From assembly GCA_035307785.1 (NCBI GenBank), contig DATGHS010000294.1, forward strand, positions 1-26,249: 26,249 nucleotides of DNA, read 5' to 3'. Under the pieces are notes generated by a model. It was not told where the DNA came from. It worked only from the letters and a program-made list of their open reading frames with translations, and searched no databases. Positions 16,449-24,598 of the stretch are shown here, piece after piece (the first letter of the stretch is position 1; every line of letters begins with the position of its first letter). Both the position numbers and the translations under genes were made by a program. This DNA is from DATGHS01 sp035307785. Lineage in GTDB: Bacteria > Planctomycetota > Planctomycetia > Gemmatales > Gemmataceae.

Positions 16449-19400
16449 ATGTTATTCAAATTCTCCTGGATAAAAAAAGGCATTCTTGGTTCGAAACGAA
16501 CACCCATTGTGAATTCGAGAAAACGAAAGCACGTTCGCCCGCTGTTGGAAGAACTGGAACGGCGCGACGCTCCTTCCGCTAACACGTGGACACAACTTCT
16601 GCCTACCGGCGGGCCTCCCACATCGGCCTACTCTTACGAGGCGGTAGGCGATCAGCCCCACGACAAGATGATCCTTTTCGGCGGCATCACCAGCGGCTAT
16701 GGGATGGTGAACGACCCCGTTTGGATTCTGGATAATGCCGATGGTCAGGGCGGCACGCCCAACTGGCATGCGCTGACTGTTTCCGGCAGCTCGCCAAGCA
16801 CGCGGTCATTCGGCGTGGAGGCGTATAACCCCAGCAGCAATCGGATGATCCTGTTTAGCGGCGACACCAATTTCGGCGGTTACCCGCTGGCCGTCAACGA
16901 GTTGTGGGTGCTCACCAACGCCGATGGTCTTGGCGGCACGCCGCAATGGACAAATATCACGCCGTCATCCGGTCCGACTCCCGGCGGCCGCTACGGTGCT
17001 GAAACTGCTTACGACAGTGCCCATAACCGGCTGATCCTCTTCGGCGGCGACGGACCTGGCGGCGCGGGGAACAACGACGTGTGGGTACTTTTCAACGCCG
17101 ATGGCAGCACCGGCACACCCACGTGGACGCAGCTCAGCCCAACCGGACCGCTGCCACCACAGCGATCACACGGAATTGGAGCCTATGACCCGACCACCAA
17201 TAGCTTCATCATGGCTGGTGGAACGAACGGACCCGTATTGCCCTCATTCGACGTCTGGGTTCTTTCAAACGCCAACGGCCTGGGCGGCACCCCGGTTTGG
17301 ACTCAGTTGAGTACGACGGGAAGCCCGCCTCCTGGTTCGTATAGTTCCAGCGGCGTCTTCGACCCCAAGAATAACAGCCTCGTCGTGGTTGCGGGATTGG
17401 GAGCTAATGGCCTGCAAAACCAAACCTGGATGTTGTCGAACGCCAGCAATCCCAGTTCCAGCGTCCCCCACGTGTGGACCCTTGTCAACACAGTTGGCGG
17501 CCCGCCGGCGCCAAGGGCCTTCATCCAGCCCATCTACAATTCTGCGACCGACAGTATCACGGTCTTTGGCGGCGAAGGGCCTGATCCTAATACCGTTTAC
17601 AACGACGCTTGGGTTGAGAGCAGCGTTTCGACTTCACCCTGGTCCATCGGCAACCCCATGGTTTCCGCACATAGCGGCGCAGTTGGCGAGGTCATCAATG
17701 GGCAGTTTTACGTGGTCGGTGGAGGCCCAAGCGGCGGAGGGTCAACGGGTGCAATGGAAGCCTACAACCCGACGACCAGCTCGTGGACGGCCGAAGCACC
17801 GGACCCCATCTCGCGAAGCAACGCTGGCGGAGATCTCATCAACGGCAAGCTGTACGTGGTCGGCGGCTGGCTCGGGTCCGACTCGAACAGCAGCACGAAT
17901 CAATTCGACAGGTACGATCCCACGACGAATACCTGGGCGTCACTCGCGCCAGCGAGCATTGCCCGGGGCTCAACGGCCGTCGCTGCCATCGGCAATAACC
18001 TCTATGTGGTCGGCGGGCGCACTGGCGTCTTAGTAGACATTCCTACCCTGGAAATTTACAACACGCTCACCAACACCTGGTCGACCGGAGCACCGATCCC
18101 CACGGCCCGCGAAGGGGCCGGTGCCGCTGTGGTCAACGGGAAGATGTACGTCATCGGCGGATACGACCGAAATGCGGGCAGCGACGTTGGCACGGTCAGT
18201 ATTTACGATCCCGTGGCCAATAGCTGGACCATCGGAGCATCCGTGCCCATCGCTCTGGAGGGCGCGGCGGTCACTCAAATGAACGGCAAGCTGTACGTAA
18301 CCGGCGGTCAATCGGGCGGCACGGTGATCAACGGCGTCGAGATATATGACCCGGCCAATGATAGCTGGAGCACGCTTCCGAACATGCAGGTTGCCACGTG
18401 GGTCCCAGTGGCCGGTGCCATCAATGGCTACCTTTATGTGGCCGGCGGAAATACCGGCTCGCAGAGCTTGAATACGCTCCAGATTTACTCGCCGCCGATT
18501 ATCACCACGCTGAGCCAGAACCTGGCAACCGAAGGCGATGCTCCCTTCACGCTGACCATCAACGGCGCGAACTTCGATAACAATGCTGTGGTCCTGTGGA
18601 ATGGAACAGCGCTGGCGACCACCTGGGTCAATAACGGCCGGCTCACGGCGACCGTCCCCGCCGCCAACCTCGCCGAGGAAGGTTCCTGCAACGTCGCCGT
18701 GCTGAATCCGAATTCCGGAGTGGCCTCGAACGCCGCGGCGTTCACAGTGGCCGATGCCGCACTGACGGCCACGGCGACGCCGGTAACGACAGCTGTGGAA
18801 GGCGCTGTCTTTTCCGGCGAAGTGGCGACCTTTACCGATGCCAACCCCGGCGCCACGCTTAGCGATTTCCCGCTGACCAACGTGAACATCAATTGGGGCG
18901 ACGGCACCATTACGAATGCTACGAGCATTACGCAGCCAGACGGTCCCGGCACTGCCTTCCATGTCTTCGGCAGCCACCCCTACACCGACGAGGGCACCTA
19001 TTCTGCCTCCGTCCAGATCACGGACGTAGGCGGCTCCACGGTGGATACGCGAATCGGCGTCAACTCCGCGGGTCTCGTTGTCACCGCGCCGACACAGACT
19101 GCCGGCGCCTGGTATCCCGACCGCTTTCCGCCCAACGGCTTTGTGGGCGGGCAGACCGCCTTCGGTACCACCGGCGTGATTCAGGAAACCATCAGTGCCG
19201 CCGACGCGGATGGCATTCGTCCGAACGGTTTCAATTCCGCGTTCTACGACGTGCAGGGCCGCAAGTTCGACCTGCCGGCCGGCACCACGTACGTGACCAT
19301 GAATCTGTACGTGCCGTCGAGTTTTGGCAGCCTGAACCAGCAGGATACCTTCGACTCCAGCCGCCCGGACAGAAATGGCTCGGTAGCGAGCTTGTGGGGA

Positions 19401-22400
19401 ACTGCGGTTGACAGCTTGAACACAATTATCGCTTATCCCTCCATCGCGTTCAACAACCTCGGGACGAACAGCCCCGTCAATCCCGTCGCCGCTGCCGGCT
19501 TCCAGGTCTTTGACTACAACAACGGCTATACAAACGTCCCCGGGTTCACCGGTTACGATAAGTGGTATCAGCTCTCGTATGCAGTCGTCGGAGGCCAGTT
19601 CCTTTACTTCGTCAACGGCTCGCTGGTCTACACCGATGCCAGCGCCGGACTCGCTTCGGCCGTTTCCGTCAGTAACGCGATGCTCCAGGCTTACAACGGG
19701 GGCACGTCCACTGCCGTCACCTACACCATCAACTGGAACCCTGCCAACCTGGTCACGGTCGCCGACGCTGCCCTGACCGGCAGCAGCAATGCCACGGCCA
19801 CCGGCGGCGTCGAAGGGGTCACCGCGGCCACGCTCGCCAATGCCACCTTCACCGACGCCAACACCGGCGCGCCCTACAGCGACTTCACTGTCACCGCGGC
19901 GAGCTGGGGCGATGGCAGCACCAGCACGGCCGGACTGACGGTGAGCGGCAGCGGCGGCAGCTACACGGTGAACGGTTCGCATCTCTATACGGAAGAAGGA
20001 ACCTACAACTTCAGCTTCACGGTGACCGATAACGGCGGGCAGACAGCCACCATCACCGGTTCGACCACGGTCGCCGATGCCGACCTGACTGGAAGCAGCA
20101 GCGCCAGTGCGACTGGCGGAGTCGAAGGGGTCACAGCGGCCAGCCTGAGCAATGCCACTTTCACCGATGCCAACATTGGCGCGCCCTACACCGACTTCAC
20201 CGTCACCGCCGCGAACTGGGGCGATAGCAGCACCAGCACAGCCGGACTCACGGTTTCGGGAAGCGGCGGCAGCTACACGGTCAATGGTTCGCACCTGTAT
20301 TTGGAAGAAGGAACTTACAGCTTCAGCATCACCGTGACCGATGACGGCGGGAAGACCGCCACCATCACCGGTTCGACCACGGTCGCCGATGCCGATCTGA
20401 CCGGGAGCAGCAGCGCCACCGCCACGGGCGGCATCGAGGGTACGACGGCCGCCACACTGGCCAATGCCACCTTCACTGATGCCAACACCGGCGCGCCCTA
20501 CACCGACTTCACCGTCACCGCCGCCAACTGGGGCGATAGCAGCACCAGTACGGCCGGACTGACCATTTCGGGCAGCGGCGGCAGCTACGCAATTAATGGT
20601 TCTCATCTGTACGCCGAGGACGGAACCCACAACTTCAGTTTCACTGTGACCGACGACGGCGGGAAGACCGCCACCATCACCGGCTCGACAACCGTGGACG
20701 ATGCCGACCTGACCGGTAGCAGCAATGCCACGGCCACCGGCGGCGTCGAAGGGGTCACAGCGGCCACCCTGAGCAACGCCACCTTCACCGATGCCAACAC
20801 CGGCGCACCCTACACCGACTTCACCGTCACCGCCGCCAACTGGGGCGATGGGAGTACCAGCACGGCCGGACTGACTATTTCGGGAAGCGGCGGTAGCTAC
20901 GCAATCAACGGCTCTCATTTGTACGCGGAAGATGGAACCCATAGCTTCAGCTTCACCGTGACTGACGATGGCGGGAAGACCGCCACCATCACCGGCTCGA
21001 CGGCGGTCGGCGACGCGCCTTTAACCGGCTCCAGCGTAGTCGTGAATCCGACTGGGCTGAGCTTCTCGGGCCTGGTCGCTACCTTTACCGATGCCAACCC
21101 CAATGCACCGTTGAGCGATTTCCCCTTAACGAACGTCACCATCAACTGGGGCGATAGCCAGACTTCCAATGCCACGCAAATCACGCAGCCCGGCGGGATT
21201 GGCACAACTTTCCAGGTCTATGGCAGCCATACCTACGCTGCCGCAGGGATCTACGCGATCAGCGTGACGATTAATGACGTTGGCACCGCGACGACGACCG
21301 TTATCGACAATAACGTCAATTTCCCGTTTAGCGACGATTTCACTGGGACCGGCGGTTTGAATAATAACTGGACGGTGCGAGTGGGCGGCTTCCAGCAAAA
21401 CTTGGGCCACGCCAGTGGCACGCAGGGGCTGAATGTCGCCACCGTCAACGTCTTCAACGCTCCCAACAGCATCGTGCAGGCCGACGTGAATCTGACGGGG
21501 GCCAACCAATATGCCGGTCTGGTCTCCCGCTACGGCGGCGCCGGCGATACCAACATGTTCTGGGCCGGTCTGTCCAACGTCTCGGGCCAGGTTTGGGCCC
21601 AAATTTGGGTCAATCTCGGCGGCACCTGGGGGCTCTGGACCAATCAGATGGTGGGCAAGTCGAGCGGCACGCTGCGACTGGAAACCGCCGGCTCCTCGCT
21701 CAAGCTCTTCCTCGATAACAACCTGGTTGGGTACGCCAACGACACGCGCCTGACCGGCGGCACCGTGGGCATGCGCTCTTCGGTCGGCGCCACGCTTGCC
21801 CACTTCAGCGCCAGCGTCTTGTTGCTGAATAACAACACGCTACTCTTTAACGATACTTTCACCACGGCCACAGATAAACAACTGAGCAACAGTTGGTTCA
21901 ATCAAGATGGGAATTTCCAGGTGGCGAACGGCGTGGCCACGGGGTCTGTCAATGATCTGGTTCAGCCCTATTCCAGCCTGGATGTCGCTACCGTCAACGG
22001 CGTGAATGCGGCCAATGTGTTCGTGCAGGCTGATGTGACGGTCGCCGCCGGCCAGACCGGCGGCCTGGTGGCGCGCTATGGCGGCCCGCTCGGCAACATG
22101 GACTGGGCGGGGCTGGCCAACAATAACGGCACGGTGCAGGCCCAGATCTGGCAGAACTTCAACGGCACTTGGACCGAACTCTTCGCCCAGAATGTCAGCA
22201 GCGGCACGGGCACGCTGCGCTTTGAGGCAGTGGGTTCCTCGCTGAAGCTGTTCGACAACAATGACCTGGTGGCCTATGCCAATGATACGTTCTTGAGCGG
22301 CGGCACGGTCGGGATGCGCTCCACCGCGGGCGTGACGTTCGACAACTTCACTGCCGATGTGATGACGCTGAACAACCCAGGCCTATCGTTTAACGATACT

Positions 22401-22889
22401 TTCAGCACGGCCATCAACAAACAACTGAGCAACAGTTGGCTGAACCAGGTGGGTAATATCCAGGTGGCCGGCGGGGTGGCCACGGGGCTGGGCAGCGTGA
22501 ATGTGGCCACGGTCAACGGGGTGCAGGTGCTGAACAGCACGGTGCAGGCTCTCGTGACGGTGCCTGCGGGCCAATTCGCGGGCCTCGTGAGCCGCTACGC
22601 CCTCCCCGGGTCGGGCGATGCCAAGATGTACTGGGCCGGCCTGGTGGGGTCGTTGTCGCCTTTGGCGGAACTTTGGGTCAATGCGAACGGCACCTGGCAA
22701 TTACTGTCGTACGCGGTCGTGTCTTCCAACACGGCCACGCTCCGGCTGGTTACCTCAGCCAACACGCTCAAACTGTACGTGAATAACGTCCTGACCCTCG
22801 ACGTCACTGACAACTCGATCGGCACTGCTGGCAGCGTGGGGATTCGGACCAGTGCGGGCGCCAACATCGATGATTTCTCGGCCAATTGA
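16449..22889 (+). CDS. Giant multidomain surface protein: kelch propellers, TIG, PKD-like repeats, LamG-like domains
   Basis: 2146 aa. ATG 16449 has GAGGA seven bases upstream; an in-frame ATG at 16347 has no such site. The N-terminus has the planctomycete pattern (SRKRKHVRPLLEELERRDAPSA, given here as SRKRKHVRP then LLEELERRDAPSA). Residues ~48-398 form a galactose-oxidase-style propeller (MILFGG, DVWVL, WTQLSPTG). Residues ~398-683 form a classical kelch propeller (LYVVGG, YDPTTNTWASL). A TIG/IPT domain follows (~683-770), then a PKD-like domain (~771-880), a LamG-like region (~881-1100), four PKD-like domains in exact tandem repeat (1104-1519), a divergent PKD-like domain (to ~1625) and three related LamG-like domains (~1625-1797, ~1797-1976, ~1976-2146). 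No dockerin, PEP-CTERM or membrane anchor is visible. The likely role is extracellular binding or adhesion (inference). Confidence 0.88.
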   Translation: MLFKFSWIKKGILGSKRTPIVNSRKRKHVRPLLEELERRDAPSANTWTQLLPTGGPPTSAYSYEAVGDQPHDKMILFGGITSGYGMVNDPVWILDNADGQGGTPNWHALTVSGSSPSTRSFGVEAYNPSSNRMILFSGDTNFGGYPLAVNELWVLTNADGLGGTPQWTNITPSSGPTPGGRYGAETAYDSAHNRLILFGGDGPGGAGNNDVWVLFNADGSTGTPTWTQLSPTGPLPPQRSHGIGAYDPTTNSFIMAGGTNGPVLPSFDVWVLSNANGLGGTPVWTQLSTTGSPPPGSYSSSGVFDPKNNSLVVVAGLGANGLQNQTWMLSNASNPSSSVPHVWTLVNTVGGPPAPRAFIQPIYNSATDSITVFGGEGPDPNTVYNDAWVESSVSTSPWSIGNPMVSAHSGAVGEVINGQFYVVGGGPSGGGSTGAMEAYNPTTSSWTAEAPDPISRSNAGGDLINGKLYVVGGWLGSDSNSSTNQFDRYDPTTNTWASLAPASIARGSTAVAAIGNNLYVVGGRTGVLVDIPTLEIYNTLTNTWSTGAPIPTAREGAGAAVVNGKMYVIGGYDRNAGSDVGTVSIYDPVANSWTIGASVPIALEGAAVTQMNGKLYVTGGQSGGTVINGVEIYDPANDSWSTLPNMQVATWVPVAGAINGYLYVAGGNTGSQSLNTLQIYSPPIITTLSQNLATEGDAPFTLTINGANFDNNAVVLWNGTALATTWVNNGRLTATVPAANLAEEGSCNVAVLNPNSGVASNAAAFTVADAALTATATPVTTAVEGAVFSGEVATFTDANPGATLSDFPLTNVNINWGDGTITNATSITQPDGPGTAFHVFGSHPYTDEGTYSASVQITDVGGSTVDTRIGVNSAGLVVTAPTQTAGAWYPDRFPPNGFVGGQTAFGTTGVIQETISAADADGIRPNGFNSAFYDVQGRKFDLPAGTTYVTMNLYVPSSFGSLNQQDTFDSSRPDRNGSVASLWGTAVDSLNTIIAYPSIAFNNLGTNSPVNPVAAAGFQVFDYNNGYTNVPGFTGYDKWYQLSYAVVGGQFLYFVNGSLVYTDASAGLASAVSVSNAMLQAYNGGTSTAVTYTINWNPANLVTVADAALTGSSNATATGGVEGVTAATLANATFTDANTGAPYSDFTVTAASWGDGSTSTAGLTVSGSGGSYTVNGSHLYTEEGTYNFSFTVTDNGGQTATITGSTTVADADLTGSSSASATGGVEGVTAASLSNATFTDANIGAPYTDFTVTAANWGDSSTSTAGLTVSGSGGSYTVNGSHLYLEEGTYSFSITVTDDGGKTATITGSTTVADADLTGSSSATATGGIEGTTAATLANATFTDANTGAPYTDFTVTAANWGDSSTSTAGLTISGSGGSYAINGSHLYAEDGTHNFSFTVTDDGGKTATITGSTTVDDADLTGSSNATATGGVEGVTAATLSNATFTDANTGAPYTDFTVTAANWGDGSTSTAGLTISGSGGSYAINGSHLYAEDGTHSFSFTVTDDGGKTATITGSTAVGDAPLTGSSVVVNPTGLSFSGLVATFTDANPNAPLSDFPLTNVTINWGDSQTSNATQITQPGGIGTTFQVYGSHTYAAAGIYAISVTINDVGTATTTVIDNNVNFPFSDDFTGTGGLNNNWTVRVGGFQQNLGHASGTQGLNVATVNVFNAPNSIVQADVNLTGANQYAGLVSRYGGAGDTNMFWAGLSNVSGQVWAQIWVNLGGTWGLWTNQMVGKSSGTLRLETAGSSLKLFLDNNLVGYANDTRLTGGTVGMRSSVGATLAHFSASVLLLNNNTLLFNDTFTTATDKQLSNSWFNQDGNFQVANGVATGSVNDLVQPYSSLDVATVNGVNAANVFVQADVTVAAGQTGGLVARYGGPLGNMDWAGLANNNGTVQAQIWQNFNGTWTELFAQNVSSGTGTLRFEAVGSSLKLFDNNDLVAYANDTFLSGGTVGMRSTAGVTFDNFTADVMTLNNPGLSFNDTFSTAINKQLSNSWLNQVGNIQVAGGVATGLGSVNVATVNGVQVLNSTVQALVTVPAGQFAGLVSRYALPGSGDAKMYWAGLVGSLSPLAELWVNANGTWQLLSYAVVSSNTATLRLVTSANTLKLYVNNVLTLDVTDNSIGTAGSVGIRTSAGANIDDFSAN
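19758..21005 (+). repeat. Four tandem 312-bp repeats encoding PKD-like domains
   Basis: Units start at 19758, 20070, 20382 and 20694, each exactly 312 bases (104 codons) with no insertion or deletion. Each encodes a unit starting DADLTGSS and ending TVTDDGGKTATITGST or close variants. A divergent fifth domain begins at 21006. Differences are mostly at third codon positions, suggesting duplication followed by purifying selection or gene conversion. Confidence 0.95.
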
Positions 22890-22900
22890 GCAAAACCCGG

Positions 22901-22929
22901 TTAGCGGCGAACCACACGTTCGCCGCTAA
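22901..22929. terminator. Perfect 12-bp stem-loop after the giant gene
   Basis: Arms 22901-22912 and 22918-22929 are exactly complementary, with a 5-base loop (cacac), starting 12 bases after the stop codon at 22887-22889. No T-run follows on either strand, so termination is plausible but unproven. The element may be a dispersed planctomycete hairpin repeat. Confidence 0.65.
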
Positions 22930-22938
22930 TTCTGGCTC

Positions 22939-23094
22939 CTACGTTAGCGGAAACCCCGAAGACCGGCGGAAATCCGGGGCATTCGTAGTTTCCTTTAAGG
23001 AATCCAAACGCTCCAGCGTGGCACCCTGAACAGCCACAAACCGGGCCATCGCAAGATCCAGGTTCGTTTGACCTTTCGCAAGCGGATCATACAC
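22939..23094 (-). pseudogene. Small reading frame or gene fragment, doubtful
   Basis: A 51-codon frame from a possible GTG (23094) or a 36-codon one from ATG (23049), ending with TAG at 22939-22941. The predicted peptide looks coding-like (DPLAKGQTNLDLAMARFVAV, then GATLERLDSLKETTNAPDF), with a balanced amphipathic composition unlike the Arg/Pro-rich shadow frames around it. There is no good ribosome binding site and an upstream stop lies at 23104-23106. It may be a remnant of a larger gene. I do not recognise it. The rest of 22890-23465 holds a stem-loop and an iteron-like array. Confidence 0.3.
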
Positions 23095-23194
23095 CTCTGC
23101 GGGCTAGATTGCGCGCTTCGAGGCGGCGCTAGGTTCGGCGGCCTGCCAGAAATCACTTTTCCTGTTACCAATTCAGAAACCATCATGTTCACCG

Positions 23195-23254
23195 GTCACC
23201 GAAACGGTAACCGAATCCGTCACCAGAACTGTCACCATGACTGTCACCAACAAC
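23195..23254. repeat. Five 12-bp iteron-like repeats
   Basis: Units start at 23195, 23207, 23219, 23231 and 23243. Each begins gtcacc (gtaacc in the second), followed by six less conserved bases. The array lies in the non-coding stretch between the HEAT gene and the small reading frame. Such spacing fits one binding site per helical turn, or a degenerate coding repeat (Thr-Val-Thr in the plus frame). Confidence 0.75.
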
Positions 23255-23465
23255 CTCACTGGTATCAATTTGTATCAATGTGTGCAAAGGCGCCGTGCGC
23301 ACGCCGCAAGCGGCCGCAATTCAAAGACTTACGGCGGCAGCGACAGTCGCGCGCTTTGTCACCCGGTTACAAAATGATACCATTCGTTGGCGTTCTTCCG
23401 GTGGAAAACTTGGTCCTCGGCGTGCCAGTCGCGGCTTTTCAGCGCGTGCCGCGCGCCCACAATCG

Positions 23466-24485
23466 TCAATCCGCGTTGTACCCTGCCGGAAACTGCTTCA
23501 CCTTCTCGCCGGTGAGCCGGTACAGCGCGATGGCGGCCTGGGTCTGCACTCTTTCGTCCGGATCCGCCAGGAGTTTGCGAATCAGGCTGGTTGCGTCGGC
23601 CGCCTTCATTCGCCCCAGCGAGAAAATGGCATTGCAGCGCATACCGATGTCTTGCTTTGGATCCTCAGCCGCCTTCATCAGCACCGGCGCCGTCTTGCGG
23701 TCGCGGATCTCACCCAGAACCAACGCGGTCCAGGAGCGCACGCCGGCGTCTTCGTCTTTTAGCGTTGCCACCAACTCGGGCGGCGCAACCTTCAGGTTGA
23801 AGTACCGAAACGCGACCACGCCGCTCTCGCGGACCTTCGTGTCTTTGCTGCGCAGCCGTTCGAAGAATGGCGCCAAGAGCATTTCATCTCGCGTCACCTG
23901 GTACAGTGCCTGGACGCGGGCATCGGCCTGCGACTCGGCGTCTTTCGCGTTGGCCGCCGGCGGCAACTCGCGGAGCACCGCTGCTGCTTTGTCGGCTAGC
24001 TTCGGGTATCGGATTGCCAGTTCGGCCAGGGCGAATGTCGCGGCGCGGCGGGCGTCGCTCCGGCCCACGATGCAGCCAACGCGAATCTCGGTCTCTTTGT
24101 CGGCGGCGGCGGCCTTCGCCAGGGCCGGCAGGCACTGGTCGGTGCCGCGCGCGCCCAGCGCCTTGGCCGCCAGGATTCGGATGCCGGCGTCCGCGTCGCC
24201 GGTCAGCACGTCGATCAAAAAGCGATCGAGCGCCCCATCGGGAGCGGCCGGAACGAAATCGAAAACGACCCGCCGAATATCCGGGTTTGGTTCGGCCTTG
24301 TACGCCCGGCTAAGAACGGCAGCTTTGCCTGCCGCCATCGTCTCGGCCGCCAGCGCAGACTTCAAGTCGGCGGCGAGTTTCACCCGCTGCTCACCCTCTT
24401 CGCGAGTCGGCGGGCCGCTCCACGCCTGGCCGGCGCTGAGAACAAGCAGTGAAAGTCCGAACAATAGTAATGGCCCAGATCGCAT
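23466..24485 (-). CDS. Secreted HEAT-repeat protein
   Basis: 339 aa. ATG 24485 follows an AGAGGA site and starts a clear signal peptide: MRSGP, a hydrophobic core LLLFGLSLLVLSAG, and probable cleavage after about residue 21-23. An open upstream extension to 24812 is Arg/Pro-rich and overlaps the neighbouring gene, so it is rejected. The mature part is a series of helical repeats of HEAT type, for example DADAGIRILAAKALGARG, DEDAGVRSWTALVLGEI, DIGMRCNAIFSLGRM and DERVQTQAAIALYRL. HEAT solenoids bind proteins; no catalytic motif is seen. It lies 113 bases downstream of the peptidase fusion on the same strand and may be co-transcribed, acting in the same extracytoplasmic compartment (inference). 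Confidence 0.85.
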   Translation of the reverse strand: MRSGPLLLFGLSLLVLSAGQAWSGPPTREEGEQRVKLAADLKSALAAETMAAGKAAVLSRAYKAEPNPDIRRVVFDFVPAAPDGALDRFLIDVLTGDADAGIRILAAKALGARGTDQCLPALAKAAAADKETEIRVGCIVGRSDARRAATFALAELAIRYPKLADKAAAVLRELPPAANAKDAESQADARVQALYQVTRDEMLLAPFFERLRSKDTKVRESGVVAFRYFNLKVAPPELVATLKDEDAGVRSWTALVLGEIRDRKTAPVLMKAAEDPKQDIGMRCNAIFSLGRMKAADATSLIRKLLADPDERVQTQAAIALYRLTGEKVKQFPAGYNAD

Positions 24486-24598
24486 TGGTCGTCCTCTGTC
24501 CACAGAGAAGGGGCTGCCACCTATTCTACCGACGAATGCGGCGACAGATTCGTTTGCGCGGCCGGAGAAGACTGCGCCTCGCGGCCAACCGTGCATGG

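Noticed and set aside
15788..16621. 277-codon minus-strand frame across the divergent intergenic region
   Set aside because: No ribosome binding site, overlaps the start of the giant gene, and has no domain pattern.
18030..20942. 970-codon open frame on the minus strand opposite the giant surface protein
   Set aside because: It is Gly/Ala/Arg-rich, mirrors the PKD repeat units of the plus-strand gene, and has no family motifs or ribosome binding site. It is explained by codon bias in the repeated sense gene.
19758..21005. CRISPR-like or transposon repeat
   Set aside because: The repeats are contiguous, 312 bases, in frame and protein-coding, with no spacers.
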